64,000 bases of DNA, taken from a bacterium. Its GTDB lineage: Bacteria > Bacillota > Bacilli > Lactobacillales > Streptococcaceae. The notes under the pieces were generated by a model that saw only the letters and a program-made list of their open reading frames with translations, was not told the DNA's origin and ran no database searches. The DNA lies in contig CAJNDO010000004.1 in the NCBI GenBank assembly GCA_905221545.1, positions 62,001-126,000 of the forward strand. Reading direction: 5' to 3'. The position numbers and the translations under genes were made by a program. This document shows, piece after piece, positions 32,697 to 43,011 of the stretch; the stretch's first letter is position 1, and every line of letters begins with the position of its first letter.

Positions 32697-35126
32697 TTGG
32701 CAAATATACAAACTACCATGTCTTTGACCGATAGAGTCACAGGCACTTTAAATAAAATCTATGCGACTATGGAGCGTGTCAAAAATGCAGGTTCTGGCAT
32801 AGACAAAGCTATGAAGTCTCAAGAGTCCGCTATGAAAAAAGCTGGTGATTCTGGCCAATATTTCGTCAATAAAGCTGGGCGAGTCGTTGATATCAATGAT
32901 AGGTTTGTCAGCAGTGCAACGCTAGCAGCTGCAGGATTAAAAAAAGAAGAACTGGCTCTAAGAGATTTAGGAAATGCCTCTAATAATGCTTCTAACAAAT
33001 TAAGTAAGTTAGTATCTTTGAAAGGTTTGCTAAAGACTGCTTTAGCTAGTATTGCGGTTGGTGCAATTACCAAGCAAGCTATAGGCATGTCAGACGAGTA
33101 TGCCAATATGCATGCTCGTTTAGATATGATTCGAGACAGCACGCAGACGACAGAGGAACTGCAAAAGTCTATCTATACATCGGCACAGCGTACAGGTTCA
33201 GCCTATACAACCATGGCAAACGGTGTGGCTAAGATGCGGATGCAGGCTGGCGATGTTTTCCAAAACAACGGCGAAACAATTGCCTTTTTGGAAACCATGA
33301 ACAAGTCCTTTGTAGTCGGTGGTGCCAGTATCGAAGAACAAAAAAGCGCCATGCTTCAGCTTACTCAGGCTATGGCTAGTGGTAAGTTGCAGGGTGACGA
33401 GTTACGTTCTCTAGCTGAAACTTCACCAGCCTTAATTCAAGCTATTGCAAACAAATTAGGAGTAACTCGTGGTGAGGTTAAAAAGCTTGGAGCAGACGGG
33501 AAGATTACAGCTGACATTGTCAAAACTGCCATGCTGGATGCAAGTGATGCAATTGATCAACAATTCCGCAACATGCCTATGACATGGGGCAGAGCATGGC
33601 AGAACTTCCTTAACTTTGTGACCAAGGCATTTGAGCCAATATCGGTTAAGATTAATCAGATAGTGAACTCATCCGCCTTCCAACAGTTTGCCCAGATTGT
33701 AGCTACGGTGCTTCAATATGTCGTTCAAGCGGTTATCTTTGCCATGGATATGATTGGGGCTGTTTGGAATATGTTAGCTCCTATTGCTCAATTTGTAGCT
33801 GATAACTGGTCTGTTTTAGCGCCTATAGTTATAGGCGCTGTAGCAGCTGTTGGAACATATGTGCTAGCTATGGAGGGAGCAAGAGCAGTAACTTGGTTAT
33901 TCACTTCAGCAATCGATGCAGCTAAAACAGCAGTTGCAGCATTGAACGCAGTTATGGCGCTAGATCCAATTGTACTAGGCATAATAGCTTTAATAGGAAT
34001 TATTTATGCTTTAACAGAGGCTTGGAATAATTTCACTGGCATGGTAATTTCTGCCACAGGGATTGTTATGGGAACTATATTCGCCCTAGGTGCTATGATT
34101 TGGAATTCTATTGTTACACAAGTAAATATATTGGTTTTTGTGATAAATCTCGTCTTGATGGTATCAGTCGCTATAGCGAACGGTATTATATCTATAGCAA
34201 TGGGGATTTACAACTTTATATTGACAATATTAGCTGGTTTACTTCAGCTTTTTGAGATGTTTATTACTGGCATTGTAAATCTTTGGAATGAGATGGCCTT
34301 TATGTGTCAAAGTGCTTGGTATGATATTGCTCAAGGAGGTAAATCTATGGCTGTTGCTATCGTAGGTTTTGTTGATAGCATGGTTAATAGTGTTATTAGT
34401 GCAGTCGAGGGCATGATTAACTCTGTTCTTAGCGGATTTAATAGCATGATTGGCTTCTTAAATGGGTTCGGTCTAAACCTAAGCGCTGTTGGAACGGTTT
34501 CTCTTGGCCGGACGAACTTCGCCGGCGATATTGCTGGAGCTATCGGTGATATGGAGAAACCAGTCAAGAAAACCTTTGAAGGCTTGCATTTAGCGGACGG
34601 GATCCTCCAACATCAGGCTAATTTAAAAACACCGCATTTTGATGCCCCCAAACTGGATTATCTTGAATTTGGTAGCGTCGGTGGAGCATTTAATAACGGT
34701 TATAATTTTGGTCAAGGGATTGATAAGGCTGTTGGTGGTTTCTTCAAAGGTGCTGGCGATAGCAATGGTGCAGGAAACAATTTCTTGGGTGACCAAGGCA
34801 CTACACCTTACGAACTAAGCCCAGCAAGTTCAGTACCTGGACAAGGCGACGGAGGAAAAGGCGGTGGCCACAACCCTACTGGTGGTAAATTAGACAAAGT
34901 CGGAAAGATTGAAGATGAAATCAAGCTGGACGATGAATACATCAAGTTAATTAAGGATGTTGCGACAATGAAGTGGCAACAGAACTTCATTACCTTGAAA
35001 CCAGAGATTGTGACTAACATCGACTCTATTAACAACGCTGGTCAGTATGCCAATGTGTTGGATGATTTGAATGCAACGATTGTAGACGCTTTGAATAACG
35101 GCGCTGACGGTCTTATGGCTTACTAG
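32697..35126 (+). CDS. Tape measure protein
   Basis: 809 residues from TTG 32697, which has GAGGTG eight bases upstream; GTG 32688 overlaps that RBS. The tape-measure N-terminal domain is at ~70-270 (GMSDEYANMHARLDMIRDS, MASGKLQGDELRSLAETSPA). The centre (~330-590) is a run of hydrophobic helices, and the C-terminal part is Gly-rich (GQGDGGKGGGHNPTGGK). It sets tail length and is packed inside the tube, and may assist DNA passage through the membrane. Confidence 0.93.
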   Translation: MANIQTTMSLTDRVTGTLNKIYATMERVKNAGSGIDKAMKSQESAMKKAGDSGQYFVNKAGRVVDINDRFVSSATLAAAGLKKEELALRDLGNASNNASNKLSKLVSLKGLLKTALASIAVGAITKQAIGMSDEYANMHARLDMIRDSTQTTEELQKSIYTSAQRTGSAYTTMANGVAKMRMQAGDVFQNNGETIAFLETMNKSFVVGGASIEEQKSAMLQLTQAMASGKLQGDELRSLAETSPALIQAIANKLGVTRGEVKKLGADGKITADIVKTAMLDASDAIDQQFRNMPMTWGRAWQNFLNFVTKAFEPISVKINQIVNSSAFQQFAQIVATVLQYVVQAVIFAMDMIGAVWNMLAPIAQFVADNWSVLAPIVIGAVAAVGTYVLAMEGARAVTWLFTSAIDAAKTAVAALNAVMALDPIVLGIIALIGIIYALTEAWNNFTGMVISATGIVMGTIFALGAMIWNSIVTQVNILVFVINLVLMVSVAIANGIISIAMGIYNFILTILAGLLQLFEMFITGIVNLWNEMAFMCQSAWYDIAQGGKSMAVAIVGFVDSMVNSVISAVEGMINSVLSGFNSMIGFLNGFGLNLSAVGTVSLGRTNFAGDIAGAIGDMEKPVKKTFEGLHLADGILQHQANLKTPHFDAPKLDYLEFGSVGGAFNNGYNFGQGIDKAVGGFFKGAGDSNGAGNNFLGDQGTTPYELSPASSVPGQGDGGKGGGHNPTGGKLDKVGKIEDEIKLDDEYIKLIKDVATMKWQQNFITLKPEIVTNIDSINNAGQYANVLDDLNATIVDALNNGADGLMAY

Positions 35127-35140
35127 GAAGGAGGTAGCAG

Positions 35141-35803
35141 ATGTTTATATTTATTGAAGGCATTAAATTGCCAGTGAATCCAGAAGAAATCAAACTGGAG
35201 GACAAACAAGGAATTGAGACAGTCGCTATCATCGATACTGGTAACGTTCCACTTGTCGGAAATCCAGAGCTTCAATCGATTGAGTTTGAATCCTTTATCC
35301 CTAGTGGAAGATACGATGGAAACTATCAACGGAATAGCCGTGTTTCTCCAGAATCCTTTGTATCATCTATTCGTAAATTTAAGACGGAAGGCACTCCTAT
35401 TCAACTTATGATTGGGGGTGCTTTTGGTTCTGCTATTAATGGGAAATTTCTAGTGGAACAGTTTGATGTCTCTACCAAGACAGGATATGAAGATGACCTG
35501 ATTTATAAGATTAAGTTCTTACAATATCGGTCTCACAAACCACGAAAGGTCACCATCAAAGATAAGCAAGCACTTGAGGCAACTAAAAAGAAACCGCAGG
35601 CGAAAGCTACGGAAGAACGTAGCGCCACAACAGAGAAACCTGCTCAAAAAAGCCATACGGTTGTAAGCGGTGATACTCTATGGGGAATTGCTCAGACTTT
35701 TTACGGAGACGGCAGCCGATATACTGAAATTTACGAAGCTAACAAAGACAAAATCAAAGACCCTCATTGGATTTATCCTGGACAGGAGTTTGTGATACCA
35801 TGA
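35141..35803 (+). CDS. LysM baseplate/tail hub protein (XkdP-like)
   Basis: 220 residues. The N-terminal ~135 residues resemble the XkdP domain ([17 protein letters not shown]), then a Lys/Thr-rich linker and a C-terminal LysM domain ([20 protein letters not shown], ~172-191; ending [11 protein letters not shown]). It links tube to baseplate hub. The stop overlaps the next start (ATGATG). Confidence 0.9.
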   Translation: MFIFIEGIKLPVNPEEIKLEDKQGIETVAIIDTGNVPLVGNPELQSIEFESFIPSGRYDGNYQRNSRVSPESFVSSIRKFKTEGTPIQLMIGGAFGSAINGKFLVEQFDVSTKTGYEDDLIYKIKFLQYRSHKPRKVTIKDKQALEATKKKPQAKATEERSATTEKPAQKSHTVVSGDTLWGIAQTFYGDGSRYTEIYEANKDKIKDPHWIYPGQEFVIP

Positions 35804-36765
35804 TGCAATTATTCTATCAGAACAATAAAACTGGAGATACATGGGATTTAGCAACTGTGTCTGAAAAGGTCGAATTCAAGACAACTAGAAAAGGGTCGGC
35901 TTGGAGCGTGGAGATTACCTTGTATAATTCTACAAAAGTAGCTTTTGAATACGGTTCTCCACTTGCTTTCAAGCTAGATGATAAAGAGGTATTCTTTGGT
36001 TATTTGACGAAAATCAAGTACGAAAAAGACACCAAAACAACCTTGACTTTTCATGACCAGATAAAGTACTTACTACGCAATATCAACTTTGTAGCCAAGG
36101 ATAAAAATGTCAATCAAATCGTCTCGGCGATTGCAGGGGATTTTGATTTGAAGATTGGGGAACTAAAAGCCCCAGCTGTGACCTTATCCCCTCAACTAAA
36201 GGAGGATAAGAAGGCTTTGGATATTATCCAAGAAGCCATGGACGAGACCTTGGTACAAAGTGGAGAATTGCTGGTCCTGTATGACAAGTTTGGCGAGTTG
36301 ACACTAACCACTCCAAAAAACTTACCAATCCAGTACATTATCGGCAATGAATCTTTTATGTCTAGCTTTGAGTTTGAAGGTTCGATTGAGGATAGTGCTA
36401 ATATTGTCCGCTTGATCCAAGAGAACAAAGAGACCAAGAAGAGAGAGGTCTACATTTATCAGGACAGCTACAACATCGGCGCTTGGGGAAAACTCCAGTA
36501 CATGAAAAAAGTGGATGAGAAAGCAACTGAGGGGCAAATCAAACAATGGGGCGAAATGCTCTTGAAGATGAAAAACCGTCCCAAAGAAACGTTCAGTCTG
36601 AAAGCTGATATTGGAAGTATTGACTTTTTAGCAGGTCACGCAGTCTATGTTGATGTAAAGGATATTGAGAAGAAGGGGTGGTATGTCATTGAAGAGGCAA
36701 CTCATTCTTTTAGCGATGAAAAGCACACGATGGAAATTAAATTATTTATGGCAGGAGGCGAGTAG
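35800..36765 (+). CDS. Baseplate hub protein (XkdQ-like)
   Basis: 321 residues from ATG 35800 or 35803, inside the end of the LysM gene. [20 protein letters not shown] (~24-43) and [17 protein letters not shown] (~79) fit the XkdQ/gp27-like hub family. It abuts the next gene directly. Confidence 0.88.
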   Translation: MMQLFYQNNKTGDTWDLATVSEKVEFKTTRKGSAWSVEITLYNSTKVAFEYGSPLAFKLDDKEVFFGYLTKIKYEKDTKTTLTFHDQIKYLLRNINFVAKDKNVNQIVSAIAGDFDLKIGELKAPAVTLSPQLKEDKKALDIIQEAMDETLVQSGELLVLYDKFGELTLTTPKNLPIQYIIGNESFMSSFEFEGSIEDSANIVRLIQENKETKKREVYIYQDSYNIGAWGKLQYMKKVDEKATEGQIKQWGEMLLKMKNRPKETFSLKADIGSIDFLAGHAVYVDVKDIEKKGWYVIEEATHSFSDEKHTMEIKLFMAGGE

Positions 36766-37062
36766 ATGGAAGTGATAGAAAATCTAAAAAAATTGATTAG
36801 TAATTTCATTGAAAATCGCCAGTTTGCCAAGATAACAACTGGTGTTGTTTTATCGGTTTCTCCTCTCAAAATTCAATTGACCAATGAATTGATTTTGGAT
36901 GATTCTATGCTTGCTGTCACATGGACAGATGAAACATTGGATCCTGAGTATGTTGGCCAAACCCTTCACCTCATCAGACAAGATGGTGGAGGGTTTTATT
37001 ATGTCTTGTACAAGAAGATTTTCCACTACAAGCGCAAAGTGAAAGGGGGTTCTGATGAATGA
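36766..37062 (+). CDS. DUF2577 (XkdR-like) baseplate protein
   Basis: 98 residues: FAKITTGVVLSVSPLKIQLT (~19-38), LTNELILDDSMLAVTW and LHLIRQDGGGFYYVLYK mark the XkdR/DUF2577 family, a small baseplate component. It overlaps the DUF2634 gene by 4 bp. Confidence 0.88.
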   Translation: MEVIENLKKLISNFIENRQFAKITTGVVLSVSPLKIQLTNELILDDSMLAVTWTDETLDPEYVGQTLHLIRQDGGGFYYVLYKKIFHYKRKVKGGSDE

Positions 37063-37457
37063 GCACTCCTAAAACAAACTTTTTAAACATCGCTAAAAAT
37101 GTTGTTGAAGCTAAGAAACAGCCTAGCTTAACACTTGATGAAACCAATATCTTGCTGGAAACAGATGGTATTCACGCTTTGAAGCAATCCATCAGACGCA
37201 TGCTGACGACTGAACGGTTTATCTATACGATTTATGACCATCGTTACGGAGTCGAATTAGACGCTTTATTTGGTGGGGATATGGATTATGCCCAGATGGA
37301 TATTGCACGACGCATAAAAGAAGCTTTGTATGAAGACGACAGGATCCATGAGGCTCACTCTTTTTCTACCAAGGTGAAGAAAGATGAGTTTTATGTGCAG
37401 TTCATGGTTGATAGTGATTTTGGAACATTTGAAATGGATTTGGAGGTGAAACGATGA
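37059..37457 (+). CDS. DUF2634 (XkdS-like) baseplate wedge protein
   Basis: 132 residues. ALKQSIRRMLTTERFIYTIY (~40-59) followed by DHRYGVELDALFGGD is the gp25/lysozyme-like wedge signature. It joins sheath to baseplate wedges. It overlaps the next gene by 4 bp. Confidence 0.9.
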   Translation: MSTPKTNFLNIAKNVVEAKKQPSLTLDETNILLETDGIHALKQSIRRMLTTERFIYTIYDHRYGVELDALFGGDMDYAQMDIARRIKEALYEDDRIHEAHSFSTKVKKDEFYVQFMVDSDFGTFEMDLEVKR

Positions 37458-38509
37458 TAAAGGTAAAAACATATCCAGAAATTTTAGAGGATATGCTGGC
37501 CTTGTTTGATGATAAGTACGACAAGAGACAAGGTTCTGTCTTGTACAATCTAGTTGCGCCTGCAGCTAGAGAAGTTGCCATTCAGTATACGGTTTTAAAA
37601 TCGTATGAGGAAGTTAACTTTTTAGATACGAGTACAGGAATCTTCCTAACTCGTTTATGTAGGCAGTTTGGAGTTGAACGATTGCCAGCCACGGCATCGA
37701 TCCGACTGGTTCAATTCAAACAGGAAATCCCACTCGGAACTCGTTTCAGCGTGGTTAATAGTGAGTATAATTTCCGTGTCTTGGAACGTCGCTCTGGATT
37801 TGAGTATAGTGTAGTAGCTGAACAAGTCGGAAATGCCCCTAACTATGTAAGAGGTCAACTCATCAACATTGATGTGTTGAATGGTTTTAAAGGGGCGGAA
37901 ATCGGCTCTGTTATCGTTGTAGGCGAAGATGAAGAGACGGATAAACAACTCCGTAAGCGTACCATTGAGTACTTGAAGACACCGACTTTAAACGGGAATA
38001 TTGCCCAATACAAGAAATGGGCAAGTGAGTTTGTTGGTGTTGGTTCGGCCTTGGTAGAGCCACTTTGGAAGGGTGAAAATACAGTACGTGTATCTATTAC
38101 GGATGCAGACGGTAACGAAGCTAGTTCGGAACTTGTAACTAAGTTCAAGAATTACTTAGACCCTGAACCAAGCGGACACGGTTTGGGCGTAGCTCCGATT
38201 GGTGCCTATGTGACCGTGCAGTCTGTAAGTGGCTACGACGTTCGTATTACCGCAACGATCAAGATTGATGAAGATGTAGATATCGAAACCATTAAGCACG
38301 AGGCGAAAGTACAACTCATTAAATACTTACGTGACGAAGCATTTGAAGAGAAAGAGGTTCGGAACTATAAAGTTGCCACAATCATTGACAGAATCAATGG
38401 GGTTCGAGATGTGGACCGTATTTTGTTGAACGATAGAGAACAGAGTATTGAGCTTTCTACCAACATGCTTCCGAAACTAGCGGAGGTTACTATCAATGTC
38501 ACAAGTTAG
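37454..38509 (+). CDS. Baseplate J protein (XkdT-like)
   Basis: 351 residues. KRQGSVLYNLVAPAAREVA (~29), DKQLRKRTIEYLKTPTLNGN (~163) and VEPLWKGENTVRVSITDADG (~202) are typical of the gpJ/gp6 wedge family. It forms the baseplate ring. It overlaps the next gene by 14 bp. Confidence 0.93.
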   Translation: MIKVKTYPEILEDMLALFDDKYDKRQGSVLYNLVAPAAREVAIQYTVLKSYEEVNFLDTSTGIFLTRLCRQFGVERLPATASIRLVQFKQEIPLGTRFSVVNSEYNFRVLERRSGFEYSVVAEQVGNAPNYVRGQLINIDVLNGFKGAEIGSVIVVGEDEETDKQLRKRTIEYLKTPTLNGNIAQYKKWASEFVGVGSALVEPLWKGENTVRVSITDADGNEASSELVTKFKNYLDPEPSGHGLGVAPIGAYVTVQSVSGYDVRITATIKIDEDVDIETIKHEAKVQLIKYLRDEAFEEKEVRNYKVATIIDRINGVRDVDRILLNDREQSIELSTNMLPKLAEVTINVTS

Positions 38510-39014
38510 ATATCGTATGTTATCGGCTTTGCCAGAGGTCTTAGATCCAACCATCAACGATTTGTTTGAAACTGAGATTCCAGAGCTGGAATTGATTACA
38601 GACTTAATCTTTGATACCAGACGATTGATGTTGTTACCGGAAGCGACAGAAGATTGGATTACCCGTTGGGAAAAGGCCCTTCAGGTAAAGCCTAAAACAA
38701 TTGATTTGGAAGAACGAAGGCGGTATCTAATCACTTTAATTTCTTCCAAGATTAAAATCAACTCAGTGAGTTTACAAAAAATTACAAAGAGCTTTACGAA
38801 TGTCAATAATTTAGTTACGGTCAAGGGTTCAGCGGTACATATCCGATTTTTAGGAGAACTACCGACGGCATATTTGAACCGTTTTTTAAAGTATGTGCGT
38901 GAGTTGATTCCTGCTCATTTAGGAATCCAATTTTCGGTTGAAGCGCCAATGATGAACGCGATTTATATCGGCGCTCACACATTTAGAGACATTCGTTCAG
39001 TGCGATTTGAATAG
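38496..39014 (+). CDS. DUF2313 (XkdU-like) baseplate protein
   Basis: 172 residues. ATEDWITRWEKALQVKPKT (~51) and DLEERRRYLITLISSKIKIN (~75) match YmfQ/XkdU, the gpI-like wedge partner. It completes the standard Xkd baseplate order. Confidence 0.9.
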   Translation: MSQVRYRMLSALPEVLDPTINDLFETEIPELELITDLIFDTRRLMLLPEATEDWITRWEKALQVKPKTIDLEERRRYLITLISSKIKINSVSLQKITKSFTNVNNLVTVKGSAVHIRFLGELPTAYLNRFLKYVRELIPAHLGIQFSVEAPMMNAIYIGAHTFRDIRSVRFE

Positions 39015-39024
39015 GAGGAAATAA

Positions 39025-39975
39025 ATGGGATATTTTATCCAGCCTATTGTGACCGATAAAGCAATTAGTGAGACAGCTTTAGCGATTCAAAATAGAGAAC
39101 CACTGGTTTTCACTCGAATAGCTTTGGGGAGCGGACGGCATCGGACGGATGCGGGCAAGAAGAATGACGTAGCTCAAATAGTTCATTCTCTGCAAGTCAC
39201 GCAGTCTTTATCGACTGATATCGCTGATACGATTCGTCTCACGGCACGGTTTGATAATTCACGGATTGAGCGTGAAATGATTGTGAATGAAATCGGTGTG
39301 TTTGCAAAACGTGGAAATCATGAAGAGTTCATGTATATGTATACCTGGGCAGAACAGGGAGATGTGATTCCTCCCAAAACATCTGCTTATGTATATCGAG
39401 ACTATGATTTCAATACGACTATTAGCAAGAATAGTCAGATTACCATTCAATACAATGCGACTGACTTGGTTTATGCGACTGTTCCTGAATTAAAAGCGAC
39501 AGAAAGAAAGTTGCAAACTAATATCGATAATCATATTAGAGATGCTGCCCGTCACGTCTCTGACCAAGAACGGACACGTTGGAACGGTAAAGCCGATTCA
39601 ACCCACAGGCACAAGGTTGCAGACATCGACGGGCTTGAAGCGATTATCGGAAACCAAACAACAAATAAAGCGAATCAATCAGACCTTACTGCTCACATCA
39701 ACAACCGTAACAACCCACACAATGTAACCAAAGCGCAGGTAGGTTTGGGGAATGTGGACAACGTAAGGCAAGCTAGTTACACAGATCATGAAGCTACTAA
39801 AAGAGAAGTTAATGAGCAAGAACAACGATTGTCATTGCTAGAAGAAATGGTACTACAAAATGCGTTCTATATACCAATCAAGGCTGAAGATAATGCTGAT
39901 GTATTGCTAGGTGACGAAAACAATAATCTAGTCGTAGCCGATTGGAAATACCAAATAGTAGAAAGGGAGGAATAG
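39025..39975 (+). CDS. Tail fibre protein
   Basis: 316 residues. The N-terminus (GYFIQPIVTDKAISETALAI, then TRIALGSGRH) is the baseplate-attachment domain of contractile-tail fibres. Near 220-250 is the common fibre motif HINNRNNPHNVTKAQVGLGN, followed by a coiled C-terminus. It likely helps in host contact. Confidence 0.88.
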   Translation: MGYFIQPIVTDKAISETALAIQNREPLVFTRIALGSGRHRTDAGKKNDVAQIVHSLQVTQSLSTDIADTIRLTARFDNSRIEREMIVNEIGVFAKRGNHEEFMYMYTWAEQGDVIPPKTSAYVYRDYDFNTTISKNSQITIQYNATDLVYATVPELKATERKLQTNIDNHIRDAARHVSDQERTRWNGKADSTHRHKVADIDGLEAIIGNQTTNKANQSDLTAHINNRNNPHNVTKAQVGLGNVDNVRQASYTDHEATKREVNEQEQRLSLLEEMVLQNAFYIPIKAEDNADVLLGDENNNLVVADWKYQIVEREE

Positions 39976-39979
39976 ATGA

Positions 39980-40468
39980 ATGGTCATTATGAGTAACCAA
40001 GTTAGAAAAGCTACTGATTTGCCCACATTATCCAACGTCTCGGACGGAGATGTGGTGCTAATTCATAGTGGAGCAGGATTAAAGAAAGTTCCTGTGTCCA
40101 CTTTAAAACGGACATTTACAACACCGCAATCGGCCATATCAGTAGCAACATCAAACTCAAACGGTATCGTCAGACCTGATAATCAGACAACAGAGGTGTC
40201 AAATGGTGTGATGAAAGCCAAGACCGCCACAAGTGGCCAAAACGGTGTGGTTAGACCTGATAACTCAACCATAACAGTTGATGGCTCTGGAGTTTTACGA
40301 GTCAATCGTTCAGCACTTGGGATTCCAAGTACACCGTCAGAAGTGGTCGCTAACAAGCTGATTAACCAAAATGGAAATCAGCAAATGAAGTATTGGTTTG
40401 GTTCTAAAACCCAATATAATGCAATCAGTACGAAAGATTCAAACACAATCTATGATGTGTACGAGTAG
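39980..40468 (+). CDS. Tail fibre-associated protein with internal repeats
   Basis: 162 residues. Two copies of a GIVRPDNxTxxV repeat lie at ~62-75 and ~88-101. The C-terminus ends KDSNTIYDVYE, as in phage fibre-tip proteins. ATG 39980 is preferred because GGGAGGA is about ten bases upstream; ATG 39989 is possible. Confidence 0.75.
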   Translation: MVIMSNQVRKATDLPTLSNVSDGDVVLIHSGAGLKKVPVSTLKRTFTTPQSAISVATSNSNGIVRPDNQTTEVSNGVMKAKTATSGQNGVVRPDNSTITVDGSGVLRVNRSALGIPSTPSEVVANKLINQNGNQQMKYWFGSKTQYNAISTKDSNTIYDVYE

Positions 40469-40476
40469 GTGATGAT

Positions 40477-40890
40477 ATGGCTACAAGAGAAGGTATCTAT
40501 GTAGGGGATCGAGAAATAACACAACGATACGTTGGTAGTCGGTTGGTTTGGGAGAAAGTTAAGTGGATTTATAAAACAGAAACAGATGTCCGAGAAATAA
40601 GTGTTTATGGAAATGAAATCACAATAACATTCAGAAGCGTCTTGTTCGAACGTACTTTAAATGTGTTTCGCGATCCTTTTTACAATAGGGTGCAAACGGG
40701 TGCAGGAGATAACAATAGAGTTTTTGAAGTGAATGTAAAACAATGGATTTCGACTCAGGGAGGATATGATAATGCTAGAATACAAACAGCATCAGGAATA
40801 GTACTAACGTGTAAAAACAACCAAGAAGCGACTGAATTAAAAAATTTAATCGATAGAACAGGAATTTTAAAAATTTACAATAAACATTAA
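40477..40890 (+). CDS. Phage tail-module protein (137 aa)
   Basis: MATREGIYVGDREITQRYVG resembles the N-terminus of short streptococcal tail proteins that sit after the fibre gene. Mostly beta and charged. Function unknown. Confidence 0.7.
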   Translation: MATREGIYVGDREITQRYVGSRLVWEKVKWIYKTETDVREISVYGNEITITFRSVLFERTLNVFRDPFYNRVQTGAGDNNRVFEVNVKQWISTQGGYDNARIQTASGIVLTCKNNQEATELKNLIDRTGILKIYNKH

Positions 40891-40903
40891 GAGGTAATTA
40901 AAC

Positions 40904-41593
40904 ATGGAATTTGTATTAGTAAATAAATTTTACAGAGTTGGCAAGACGGAAGTCTCTATTCAATGTGACAAGCCGTTTACTTTCTTCACCCGTGAGTTAG
41001 AGGGCGACCGCCTTGGTGACGCAGATGAAACGCTCATTGAAGCAGTCAAAGAGATTCTACGAACTGAATTAGACCCTACAAGTGCTATCGTTAAGAACCA
41101 AGAACAATTGGCTAAAACGACTGCAGCACTTGAGCAAGCCAATCAGCTCATGGAAGGCATGCAGAAGGTTAGCTTGCACAACACTGACGATATCGAGGAA
41201 ATCTTTGCACGCGTGGAAGTGCTTGAGAAACACAACGGTATTGATCATGAGCATGAGGATGAAGCAGAAGGGCATGAGGAAACGCCTCACGTTGCCGAGG
41301 CAGAAACACACCCTGCTGAACCTGCTCCAGTAACTCAACCAGTTCAACCAGAACCCCAACCAGAACCCCAACCAGCTGCAGAAGTGGCCACAAACGGAGT
41401 TCCTAATGTGGTCGTATCTGAACCAGCAGCAGCTCCAGCGCAACCAACTACTGAACAACCAGTAGCAGAAGCGCCTACCCAACCTGCACCAGCAGTAGAA
41501 CAACCAACAGAAAGCGAGACAGAACATGAAATTTCTACACCGACAAGCGAAGCGAGCACTAGTCAAAACGATGGAGGTAGCAACAATGAGTAA
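40904..41593 (+). CDS. DUF1366-like protein with long Pro/Glu/Ala-rich tail
   Basis: 229 residues. The N-terminal ~90 residues match the DUF1366 type (FYRVGKTEVSIQCDKPFTFF), then a coiled helix. About 100 low-complexity residues follow (QPVQPEPQPEPQPAAEV and similar). Such tails are usually exposed or act as a spacer. The repetitive DNA also produces a long false frame on the other strand. It overlaps the next gene by 8 bp. Confidence 0.78.
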   Translation: MEFVLVNKFYRVGKTEVSIQCDKPFTFFTRELEGDRLGDADETLIEAVKEILRTELDPTSAIVKNQEQLAKTTAALEQANQLMEGMQKVSLHNTDDIEEIFARVEVLEKHNGIDHEHEDEAEGHEETPHVAEAETHPAEPAPVTQPVQPEPQPEPQPAAEVATNGVPNVVVSEPAAAPAQPTTEQPVAEAPTQPAPAVEQPTESETEHEISTPTSEASTSQNDGGSNNE

Positions 41594-41738
41594 AATTACA
41601 TTAGACCAAGCTAAAATCGACATGTACATTAACCTGCTGAAACGTGAAGCGATTGACTTTTCATTCGTCAATAAACGCTTCCGAGATCGTGTACGGAAAG
41701 AATTGGAACGTCTTGGGTTGAGCCACTTGGCGAACTAG
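41586..41738 (+). CDS. Small phage protein (50 aa)
   Basis: Starts MSKITLDQAKIDMYINLLKR with GGAGG upstream; it is inside the end of the DUF1366 gene. Basic helical protein resembling the short CD1375-like family found near phage lysis modules. Function unknown. Confidence 0.72.
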   Translation: MSKITLDQAKIDMYINLLKREAIDFSFVNKRFRDRVRKELERLGLSHLAN

Positions 41739-41748
41739 CGAGGTGTTT

Positions 41749-42210
41749 ATGGACGTCTTACAATCAACGGAGCATTTCTTCATGAACGTTTTGCCAGTAG
41801 CCACACCAATCGTTGTGGCTTGGTTGGGTTATAAAATGCCGAAGAAAACGAAAGAACAGACAGACCAAATCATTTCAGAGTTGAGTAATGTCAAAAAACA
41901 AATCAAAGATGTCCAAGAAACTGCATGCGACAGCAACACCAAAATTGATGAAGTACAAGCCAAGCTAAAACTGCACGATGAAGCGCACCTTGTCACGATG
42001 AGGATGCGCCTTGATCGTGATATTCGCAGAGCAATTCGCCGTGGGTTTACTACTAAGGATGAGTTCTATGTAGTGGAGAACATGCACAATAGCTATAAGG
42101 CTTTGGGTGGCAATGGCTACATTGACCACTTGTACAACAATTTTGAGGCGTTGCAAATCCGAGACGACATCTTAGTTGAAGAAGAGAAAGGGGCGCAGAA
42201 TGGTCTGTAA
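41749..42210 (+). CDS. Membrane-anchored coiled-coil protein (153 aa)
   Basis: ATG 41749 (GAGG upstream). An N-terminal transmembrane helix (FFMNVLPVATPIVVAWLGY, ~11-29) is followed by a cytosolic coiled coil (QTDQIISELSNVKKQIKDV) and a basic C-terminal part. Close to the lysis genes, it may modulate holin action, but no family is certain. Confidence 0.72.
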   Translation: MDVLQSTEHFFMNVLPVATPIVVAWLGYKMPKKTKEQTDQIISELSNVKKQIKDVQETACDSNTKIDEVQAKLKLHDEAHLVTMRMRLDRDIRRAIRRGFTTKDEFYVVENMHNSYKALGGNGYIDHLYNNFEALQIRDDILVEEEKGAQNGL

Positions 42211-42679
42211 TCTCAATACGACCAATCTTGCTCAAGTGGATGGCGGTTACCTCATCAAGCAGGGCGATGTAGCTTCTACCTTTGGATTTGTCCTTTTAGA
42301 CGAAGATTATCGAGCCGTCTCCTCTCTTGAAGGGGAGGTGGCGGTTGTTAGTCTGACCATGGACAAGCACCAATGGAAGAAGAAGGTGACTGTCACGAAC
42401 TCAAGCGTGAATTTTAATCTGGATGCTATCTTGCCTGTTGGGAAATACCGCTTAGAGATTAGCGCTGGCGGATATATTTTTCCAAGCGACAAAGCTACGC
42501 ATATCAAGATAGTGGCTTCAGATAAGGAATTGGTCACAGAGGAAGTCCATGCTCTCAAGGAGCTGGATATCGCAAAGGAAGTTGAGAAACAACTTGCAGG
42601 AAGAACTGTAGGCAGTGATGGTACAGTGAGTCAGGAATTTCCTGACTTACTCATGTACTACAATATTGGAAAGGTGTAA
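42200..42679 (+). CDS. Baseplate upper protein-like (BppU N-terminal type)
   Basis: 159 residues from ATG 42200 with AAAGGGG upstream; the longer frame from 42176 is rejected. NLNTTNLAQVDGGYLIKQGD at the start, then LPVGKYRLEISAGGYIFPSD (~86), fit the BppU N-terminal domain that binds receptor-binding proteins to the baseplate. The C-terminus is helical. Confidence 0.78.
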   Translation: MVCNLNTTNLAQVDGGYLIKQGDVASTFGFVLLDEDYRAVSSLEGEVAVVSLTMDKHQWKKKVTVTNSSVNFNLDAILPVGKYRLEISAGGYIFPSDKATHIKIVASDKELVTEEVHALKELDIAKEVEKQLAGRTVGSDGTVSQEFPDLLMYYNIGKV

Positions 42680-42685
42680 AAAATC

Positions 42686-43006
42686 ATGGATACAAGTAAA
42701 TTAATCGCATTTGCTTCAGCATTGGGAGCGGATAACAAGGCGCTGAAGCAGTTAATCGATACGAAGATTGACAGCGCTACGTTAACGCAAGCTATTGAGC
42801 AGGCAAAAACAGCAGTTAAGAATGACCTTCTAGGTGATGGGGTACCTGAAAACCTCAATACGCTTAAAGAAATTGCTGAGGAAATCGCTAAATTGAGCGG
42901 TAGCACTGAAGGAGCAGTCGTTCAAAAACTAGCCGACCTTGGCCGTCGTATTGATGAATTTGCCAACCTTGACCTTGTAACAGTCTACAATCAAGCGAAA
43001 GCGTGA
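42686..43006 (+). CDS. Small baseplate-associated helical protein (106 aa)
   Basis: MDTSKLIAFASALGADNKAL start, and a helical repeat region with GDGVPENLNTLKEIAEEIAK (~50-69), a pattern found in tail-fibre shaft proteins. It sits between the BppU-like and receptor-binding-like genes. Confidence 0.72.
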   Translation: MDTSKLIAFASALGADNKALKQLIDTKIDSATLTQAIEQAKTAVKNDLLGDGVPENLNTLKEIAEEIAKLSGSTEGAVVQKLADLGRRIDEFANLDLVTVYNQAKA

Positions 43007-43011
43007 TTGCT

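Noticed and set aside
41069..41671. Long open frame on the minus strand (200 codons)
   Set aside because: It is the complement of the Pro/Glu/Ala-rich coding repeat of the DUF1366-like gene; composition is Cys/Trp/Arg-rich and has no RBS.
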